Assembly (NCBI GenBank): GCA_009776995.1 | Contig: WRMR01000124.1 | Location: forward strand, 1 to 10,910 | DNA length: 10,910 bases | Source of the DNA: Planctomycetaceae bacterium | GTDB lineage: Bacteria > Planctomycetota > Planctomycetia > Pirellulales > Thermoguttaceae | Direction: 5' to 3' | Shown here: positions 6,961 through 10,910 of the stretch, in pieces | Layout of the letters: the number at the start of each line of letters is the position of its first letter | Numbering within the stretch: the stretch's first letter is position 1 | Translations under genes and position numbers: made by a program | The notes under the pieces: model-generated | The model's input: only the letters and a program-made list of their open reading frames with translations | The model's database searches: none | Told to the model about the DNA's origin: nothing

Positions 6961-8187
6961 ATGAAAAAATTTGAACGAACAATGAGTTTGACCCTGATCA
7001 TCCTGGCGACAATCTGTGTCGCAGCGGATCATCCTGGTGCGCAACAAGGCACATCCGCGTCCGGATTCAAAAAAATTGTCCTGGATGACAAGTTTTATTG
7101 CGAGGGCATTCATCTCGCAGACATCAACAAGGACGGTCACTTGGATGTCATTGCCGGACCGTTTTGGCATGAAGGCCCTGACTTCCAAGTGCATCACGAG
7201 TACACGGACGTCCAGGCGATTGACCCGGAAGCCTATTCCCAGTTCTTTTTTATTTTTCCGGGCGATTTCAACGGCGACGGCTGGACGGATATTTTAGCCG
7301 TCGGTTTCCCCGGAGCGGAAGCCTTTTGGTATGAAAACCCGCAAGGCAAAGACGGCCCCTGGAAAAAAACGCTGGCCATTACCCAGGTGGGGAACGAGTC
7401 GCCGGTTCTTGTTGATCTTCCTGGAAACAGCCAACCGGTTCTCCTGCATGTCAAAGACGGACTGGTCGGTTGGTCCTATTACGATGTCAAAAATCCTTAC
7501 TCGCAATGGAAATTTCACCCCATTTCCTCGCCGCAGGACAACCTGAAACGGACCGGACACGGCATTGGCTACGGGGACATCACCGGCAACGGATTTCGTA
7601 ACGACGTCATCGTTTCCCAAGGCTGGTTTGAAGCCCCGGATGACATCAACGCCGCGAAACCCTGGAAATTCCACCCCTTCGATTTTGCCGACGCCGCAGC
7701 ACAAATGCTTGTGTTCGATATTGACGGCGATGGTCTCTGTGATGTGGTCACCAGCTGGCATTGTCACCATTACGGCCTGTTGTGGTATCGTCAGATTCGC
7801 GGCGCGGACGGGCAAATCACCTGGGAAAAACATGAGATTCTTCCGGTGAAACCCGATATGGATTCCGACGCGCTGCGTATCACGCAATTGCACGCGTTCG
7901 ATGTCGCAGACTTCAACGGCGACGGACGCATGGACTTCGTGACCGGCAAACGCAAATGGGCCCACGGATCAAAAGGCGATTCGGAACCCAATGCCCCCTT
8001 TGTGCTGTACTGGTTTGAAAACACGAAAGACGCGAACGGTCAGGCCGTTTTTGTGCCTCATTGGATTGACGATCAATCCGGCGTCGGCACACAGGTCACG
8101 GTCGGCGATGTGAATGGTGACGGAAAACCTGACATCCTCTCCGGCAACAAAAACGGGATTTTTGTGTTTTTCAACGAACAGAATTAA
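6961..8187 (+). CDS. Secreted FG-GAP/VCBS-repeat beta-propeller protein
   Basis: 408 aa. Residues 1-22 are a Sec signal peptide (MKKFERT, then SLTLIILATICVAA). The mature protein carries six clear calcium-loop repeats of the DxNxDGxxD type: DINKDGHLD (54-62), DFNGDGWTD (102-110), DITGNGFRND (206-215), DIDGDGLCD (253-261), DFNGDGRMD (317-325) and DVNGDGKPD (383-391). A degenerate unit near VDLPGNSQPVLL (151-162) would make seven. That suggests a seven-bladed calcium-binding beta-propeller like integrin-alpha FG-GAP domains. WYENP (123-127) and LYWFENT (349-355) are repeated blade strands ending in WF/WY-E-N. The protein has no catalytic motif I can name; it is probably an exported binding module for glycan or protein. 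The start is ATG 6961. The epimerase gene follows on the same strand after 94 bp, but a separate promoter may lie between them. It is divergent from the M16 gene. Confidence 0.85.
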   Translation: MKKFERTMSLTLIILATICVAADHPGAQQGTSASGFKKIVLDDKFYCEGIHLADINKDGHLDVIAGPFWHEGPDFQVHHEYTDVQAIDPEAYSQFFFIFPGDFNGDGWTDILAVGFPGAEAFWYENPQGKDGPWKKTLAITQVGNESPVLVDLPGNSQPVLLHVKDGLVGWSYYDVKNPYSQWKFHPISSPQDNLKRTGHGIGYGDITGNGFRNDVIVSQGWFEAPDDINAAKPWKFHPFDFADAAAQMLVFDIDGDGLCDVVTSWHCHHYGLLWYRQIRGADGQITWEKHEILPVKPDMDSDALRITQLHAFDVADFNGDGRMDFVTGKRKWAHGSKGDSEPNAPFVLYWFENTKDANGQAVFVPHWIDDQSGVGTQVTVGDVNGDGKPDILSGNKNGIFVFFNEQN

Positions 8188-8194
8188 CACCATC

Positions 8195-8223
8195 TTGTTT
8201 TTCACGCAAAGGTTTTGTACAAT
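8195..8223 (+). promoter_or_regulatory. Promoter candidate for the epimerase gene
   Basis: TTGTTT (8195-8200), a 17-nt spacer and TACAAT (8218-8223, 5/6 match to TATAAT). Transcription would start near 8230, inside the inverted repeat at 8219-8247. The -35 is poor (3/6). The epimerase could instead be read through from the propeller gene. Confidence 0.35.
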
Positions 8224-8247
8224 GCCTTGATGTGGAATCAACATTGT
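8219..8247 (+). promoter_or_regulatory. Inverted repeat overlapping the -10: possible operator or leader hairpin
   Basis: ACAATG (8219-8224) pairs with CATTGT (8242-8247), and TTGAT (8227-8231) with ATCAA (8237-8241), around loop GTGGA with CC bulged. A competing hairpin uses the shared TTGT: TTGT-GAACG-ACAA (8244-8256). Six T (8260-8265) follow. It could be a repressor site or an RNA switch; no regulator gene is nearby. Confidence 0.4.
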
Positions 8248-8281
8248 GAACGACAACACTTTTTTGACTGGAGTCAATAAT

Positions 8282-9133
8282 ATGAACTTTGGTATCAACT
8301 TATTATTATGGACGGACACCTTGTCCGAGGACAAGTATTATCTGCTGGATATGGCCAAAGACATCGGTTTCGGTGTGGTTGAGCTTCCCATGTTCGACAA
8401 GGACGTGGCCAATTGCGCCAAGTGGGGCAAAAAGCTGGATGAACTCGGCCTGCTTCGCAGCGGTACCTGCGCTTACGGCCCGGACGACAATATGATCAGC
8501 CAGGACGCGAAAGTGCGCCGGCAGGGCATCGACACGAACAAGGCGATTCTCGATTGTTGCGCAGCGGCGGGCTGTACCGTCATGGCGGGTAACTCGGCCT
8601 CGTCGCTGGGTGTCTTCTCCGGTGCTCCACCGACGGACGACGAGTTCAAATGGGCTGTCGAGGGGATGCAGGAAGTCGCCGAACATGCGCAAAAAGTCAA
8701 CGTCAAAATCGCCATGGAGGCACTCAACCGCTTCGAGGCGTATTTCGTCAATTGCGCGGAAGACGGCGCGAAATTCGTCAAAGCGGTCAATCACCCCTAC
8801 TGCGGCATGATGTACGACACGTTCCATTCACACATCGAAGAGAAAAACATCCCCAACGCGATTCGCACGCTCAAAGACGTTCTCTTTCATGTGCATATTT
8901 CGGAGAATGACCGCAGCACGCCGGGCAAAGGCAACGTCCGCTGGAACCAGAATTTCGATACGCTCCATGAAATCGGCTACAACGGTTTTCTTGTGGTCGA
9001 GGCGTTCGGCCTGGCATTGCCCAAACTGGCGGCGGCCACAAAAATCTGGCGTCGTATGTACGAAAGTGAACAGCAACTGGCAACCGATGCCCTCGCGTTT
9101 ATGAAGGCGGAAGTCGCCAAACGTTGGAAATAA
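8282..9133 (+). CDS. D-tagatose/D-psicose 3-epimerase family sugar isomerase
   Basis: 283 aa, close to the roughly 290 aa of ketose 3-epimerases. It is a TIM-barrel protein of the AP endonuclease family 2 fold, with no signal peptide, so cytoplasmic. The metal and catalytic tetrad is visible: E146 (AMEALNR), D179 (MMYDTFH), H205 (FHVHISEND) and E240 (FLVVEAF). These match Pseudomonas cichorii D-tagatose 3-epimerase E152/D185/H211/E246, every residue offset by exactly six, which argues for an active enzyme with Mn or similar metal. E146 and E240 would be the acid/base pair that epimerises C3 of a free ketohexose, such as tagatose-sorbose or fructose-psicose. Downstream RSTPGKGNVRW (211-221) is also typical of this family. 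The exact substrate cannot be read from sequence. The start is ATG 8282, with GGAG (8270-8273) 8 nt upstream; GTG 8246 in the same frame lacks such a site. The gene ends just before a strong terminator. Confidence 0.88.
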   Translation: MNFGINLLLWTDTLSEDKYYLLDMAKDIGFGVVELPMFDKDVANCAKWGKKLDELGLLRSGTCAYGPDDNMISQDAKVRRQGIDTNKAILDCCAAAGCTVMAGNSASSLGVFSGAPPTDDEFKWAVEGMQEVAEHAQKVNVKIAMEALNRFEAYFVNCAEDGAKFVKAVNHPYCGMMYDTFHSHIEEKNIPNAIRTLKDVLFHVHISENDRSTPGKGNVRWNQNFDTLHEIGYNGFLVVEAFGLALPKLAAATKIWRRMYESEQQLATDALAFMKAEVAKRWK

Positions 9134-9145
9134 TTGCGGAAGTCA

Positions 9146-9174
9146 GGGTGGTCACGCCGTGACTGCCCCTTCTT
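9146..9174 (+). terminator. Rho-independent terminator after the epimerase gene
   Basis: GGGTGGTCAC (9146-9155) pairs with GTGACTGCCC (9159-9168): ten pairs, two of them G-U, with loop GCC. The T-rich CTTCTTTTT follows directly. The stem begins 12 nt past the stop codon. Confidence 0.65.
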
Positions 9175-9190
9175 TTTCACCACGAAGAAG
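9169..9190. repeat. Short inverted repeat with CACCACGAAG word
   Basis: CTTCTT (9169-9174) and AAGAAG (9185-9190) flank TTTCACCACG. It shares wording with the 6693-6718 element (CACCGCGAAGG) and the A/G-rich CGCAGAG units just downstream. Confidence 0.4.
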
Positions 9191-9237
9191 TGCAGAGTCG
9201 TCACTGTCAAAAATTAATATACTCAACTTTTTGTCTC

Positions 9238-9286
9238 TCGCAGAGGACGCAGAGGGATTTCTCTGCGATCTTTGCGCCCTCTGCGA
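9238..9286. repeat. Imperfect palindrome of CGCAGAGG units between convergent genes
   Basis: Arms 9238-9254 (TCGCAGAGGACGCAGAG) and 9270-9286 pair at 15 of 17 positions. An alternative inner hairpin pairs CGCAGAG (9248-9254) with CTCTGCG (9261-9267) perfectly. Each arm is itself a tandem of two CGCAGAG-like words. It lies between the convergent epimerase and ManC genes. No U tract follows on either strand, so it looks like a dispersed intergenic repeat rather than a simple terminator. The remainder of 9134-9361 shows nothing else I can name. Confidence 0.65.
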
Positions 9287-9361
9287 AAAATAAGTGATGG
9301 GAATTTGTTTTTGACCGTTGCTATATAGTCAATTCAGTGATTTTTGAACAAGCCAACACAA

Positions 9362-10456
9362 TCAATTTTTTTCCAACAATTCCCCAATCGCCTGACGAAT
9401 GGCTTCCTCGTCGGACTTGTCGGCGATCAACGTCCCGTGTTCTGACTGAATGATAATCAAATTGTCAACGCCAGCCAACACAATGTCCTTGTGCGGGCCG
9501 GTGTTGCGGACAATATTATTGTGCGAATTGACGGCAATCACACGGGCGTTGGTCGTCAGATTGCCATCGGAATCGTGTTGTCCTTGGTGAATGCGGTCGA
9601 GTGCCTGCCAGGTTCCCACGTCATCCCAGCGAAACGGCACGTCGATGCACACGAGCGATTCGGCTTTTTCCAGCACGGCATAATCAATCGAAAGGCTTTG
9701 CATTTGCTGAAATTCCCGCGCAAGAACGGCGTCATAATCATTCGTTCCAAAAGCGGTTGCGATTTTTTTCAGTCCGCAACCCATGTCCGACTGAAATTCG
9801 GCGATTAATTCATAAATACGTTTGGCTTTCCAAACGAAAATCCCGGCATTCCAGCCAAAACGACCGGATTGCAGAAATTGCCCGGCGGTTTGCTGATCCG
9901 GCTTTTCGTGAAACCGCGACACTTCGTAAGCCGACGCAAAATGTGACCATTTTTGACACTCAGGGCTATTGATTCTCTCCGACCGCTCAATGTGGCCGTA
10001 GGACGTTGACGCAAACGTTGGCTGAACCGCAAGCGTCACAAGGCGTTCCGGCGATTCCTCAACCAGATCGACGGCAAAACGTATCGTATCGCAGAAAACA
10101 GAACGTGGCTCAATCCAATGGTCAGCGGGAAGTACGATCATCACGGCGTCCGGATCGTCCCGCAACAGATGAATCGCTACAAGCCCTATGCACGGAGCGG
10201 TGTTACGGCCAACAGGTTCGGCGATGATATTTCGCTCCGGCAACCAGGGGACAGCCTCGCGCAACAACGGAACCATGGATTGCCCCGTAACAACGAATGT
10301 TTGCCCGTGCGGCACGAGATCGCCAAGCGATTCGGCGGCGTCAAGCACGAGCGGCCGTCCGTTTTTCAACGGCAGGAACTGCTTGGGACGGCCCTTGTGA
10401 CTCTCCGGCCAAAGCCGCGTTCCCTGCCCCCCGGCCATGATGATGACGTGTAACAT
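9362..10456 (-). CDS. manC: Mannose-1-phosphate guanylyltransferase
   Basis: 364 aa. It joins mannose-1-phosphate and GTP to give GDP-mannose and pyrophosphate, in the cytoplasm, for glycan, lipopolysaccharide or GDP-fucose synthesis. The nucleotide-binding signature GGQGTRLWPES...RPKQFLPL runs over residues 9-30. Next come EPVGRNTAP (80-88), VLPADH (108-113), FHEKPD (182-187), WNAGIFVWK (202-210), SIDYAVLEK (256-264) and WDDVGTW (277-283). These are the family's expected blocks in order. The C-terminal part (about 297-347: NARVIAVNSHNN, DNLIII, GTLIADK) is the short left-handed beta-helix. There is no phosphomannose isomerase domain, so this is the single-function form, not the fused ManC/PMI type. 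The start is ATG 10454-10456, only two residues before the HVIIMAGG strand; no Shine-Dalgarno is visible. It is convergent with the epimerase gene, and a palindrome separates it from the gene upstream on the same strand. Confidence 0.93.
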   Translation of the reverse strand: MLHVIIMAGGQGTRLWPESHKGRPKQFLPLKNGRPLVLDAAESLGDLVPHGQTFVVTGQSMVPLLREAVPWLPERNIIAEPVGRNTAPCIGLVAIHLLRDDPDAVMIVLPADHWIEPRSVFCDTIRFAVDLVEESPERLVTLAVQPTFASTSYGHIERSERINSPECQKWSHFASAYEVSRFHEKPDQQTAGQFLQSGRFGWNAGIFVWKAKRIYELIAEFQSDMGCGLKKIATAFGTNDYDAVLAREFQQMQSLSIDYAVLEKAESLVCIDVPFRWDDVGTWQALDRIHQGQHDSDGNLTTNARVIAVNSHNNIVRNTGPHKDIVLAGVDNLIIIQSEHGTLIADKSDEEAIRQAIGELLEKN

Positions 10457-10540
10457 GTGTTGTTCTACAGGTTGGCGGATAATTTACCCTTGAAAAAGTG
10501 TTTCATATATTTTCGAACGCCATTTGGCTGGCATTAATTT

Positions 10541-10630
10541 TTGTGATCTTTGTGGAAAGCTTTGTGTCCTTTGTGTTGAAATATTTTAACACAAACGATC
10601 GCAAAGAAATACACAAAGTTCACAGACAAG
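10541..10630. repeat. About 90-bp imperfect palindrome of CTTTGTG units
   Basis: The centre is perfect over TTTGTGTT (10570-10577) and AACACAAA (10588-10595), around GAAATATTTT. The left arm carries CTTTGTG three times (at about 10548, 10560 and 10569). The right arm carries matching GCAAAG, ACACAAAG and TTCACAG words, so arms of about 40 nt align imperfectly. It sits between the partial minus-strand gene and manC, and could stop transcription from the former. It resembles dispersed intergenic repeats of many environmental bacteria. The rest of 10457-10732 is AT-rich without a gene. Confidence 0.6.
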
Positions 10631-10732
10631 AAACACATCGCTATCGGGACAAAGAATGCACGGTACTGTGTCAATATGTTATTTTATTACAGTTCCAAAA
10701 TAAAAGTTGCACTCGAAAAAAGAAAAAAAGAC

Positions 10733-10910
10733 TCATTCCCGTTTCGTTTCACCCAGCACCGTTCTCAATTCTTCTCTCACGCCGGACAATCGCAAGTCGG
10801 CCCAGCAACCCCAGTCGGCACTGGAATTGTCGTTCGGGCCGACGTCGGTGATAAGCAGTAATTGAATGCTTTTGCCGCTCCAGCGGGAAAGATCGGCTGT
10901 GATTTTCTGC
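10733..10910 (-). CDS. C-terminal end of a probable secreted protein (partial, runs off the window)
   Basis: Only the last 58 codons and the TGA stop (10733-10735) are inside the window; the 5' end lies beyond 10910. The visible part reads ITADLSRWSGKSIQLLLITD, then VGPNDNSSADWGCWADLRL. This is the beta-strand, D(P/V)GPxxNxxxDWxxW pattern seen at the end of NPCBM-like and related carbohydrate-binding sandwich domains of planctomycete exported proteins. A charged tail (SGVREELRTVLGETKRE) follows. Frame and stop are seen; domain assignment is inference from a short stretch. It has no start codon here and could be missed by gene callers. It is transcribed toward manC, with about 276 bp and a palindrome between. 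Confidence 0.65.
   Translation of the reverse strand, partial: QKITADLSRWSGKSIQLLLITDVGPNDNSSADWGCWADLRLSGVREELRTVLGETKRE

Noticed and set aside
8246..8281. GTG start adding 12 residues to the epimerase
   Set aside because: It falls in the inverted-repeat leader and has no Shine-Dalgarno, whereas ATG 8282 has GGAG at good spacing and begins at the first barrel strand.
9238..9286. CRISPR-like or tandem repeat array
   Set aside because: Only two to four short degenerate words in palindromic order, with no regular spacers and no cas genes.
10498..10851. Plus-strand open frame of 117 codons with a hydrophobic start
   Set aside because: It runs through the CTTTGTG palindrome and A-rich DNA, then antisense to the minus-strand coding tail. 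The composition is low-complexity and there is no ribosome site.

Overview
The window looks like a chromosomal stretch from a planctomycete (Pirellulales or Thermoguttaceae-like; the exact lineage is inference). Three things point there. The first is a DUF1559 prepilin-like protein paired with a small carboxypeptidase-regulatory-like lipoprotein. The second is an M16-family protein in which the region of the zinc site reads SNLTCEM. The third is a set of Tat- or Sec-exported sugar-handling proteins, including a beta-propeller with DxNxDGxxD calcium loops. I see no rRNA, tRNA, CRISPR array, integrase, transposase or phage gene.

Layout. Positions 1-1193 hold A-rich low-complexity sequence, a run of 16 G, and a DUF1559 prepilin-like gene whose start cannot be placed because the G run breaks the frame. 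Positions 1194-1430 hold a 124-bp nested inverted repeat. A small lipoprotein gene follows at 1431-1841. Positions 2045-3637 encode a Tat-exported protein of the L-fucose/L-arabinose isomerase-like superfamily, and 3799-5175 a secreted protein of unknown function. Position 5394-6665 (minus) is a non-catalytic M16 peptidase homologue. Positions 6961-8187 (plus) encode a secreted FG-GAP/VCBS beta-propeller, followed by a D-tagatose/D-psicose 3-epimerase-like sugar isomerase at 8282-9133 and a good rho-independent terminator. Position 9362-10456 (minus) is mannose-1-phosphate guanylyltransferase. At the right edge, 10733-10910 (minus) is the C-terminal end of a probably secreted protein that enters from outside the window.

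How the genes may work together. The middle of the window has a carbohydrate theme: an exported sugar isomerase-like protein, an exported protein of unknown fold, a propeller that could bind glycans or proteins, and a cytoplasmic ketose 3-epimerase. This would fit sugar or polysaccharide scavenging, but no glycoside hydrolase, transporter or regulator is present to fix a substrate. ManC supplies GDP-mannose for surface glycans and may be unrelated. The DUF1559/lipoprotein pair is an envelope module seen many times per planctomycete genome.

The intergenic spaces are unusually structured. Several carry imperfect palindromes built from short CGCAAAG / CACGAAGG / CTTTGTG-type words. I found no clear new defence or mobile system. 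The strongest candidates for a second look are the G16 tract at the prepilin start, the nested inverted repeat at 1267-1390, the double CxxC around the Tat motif, and the inverted repeat overlapping a putative promoter before the epimerase.
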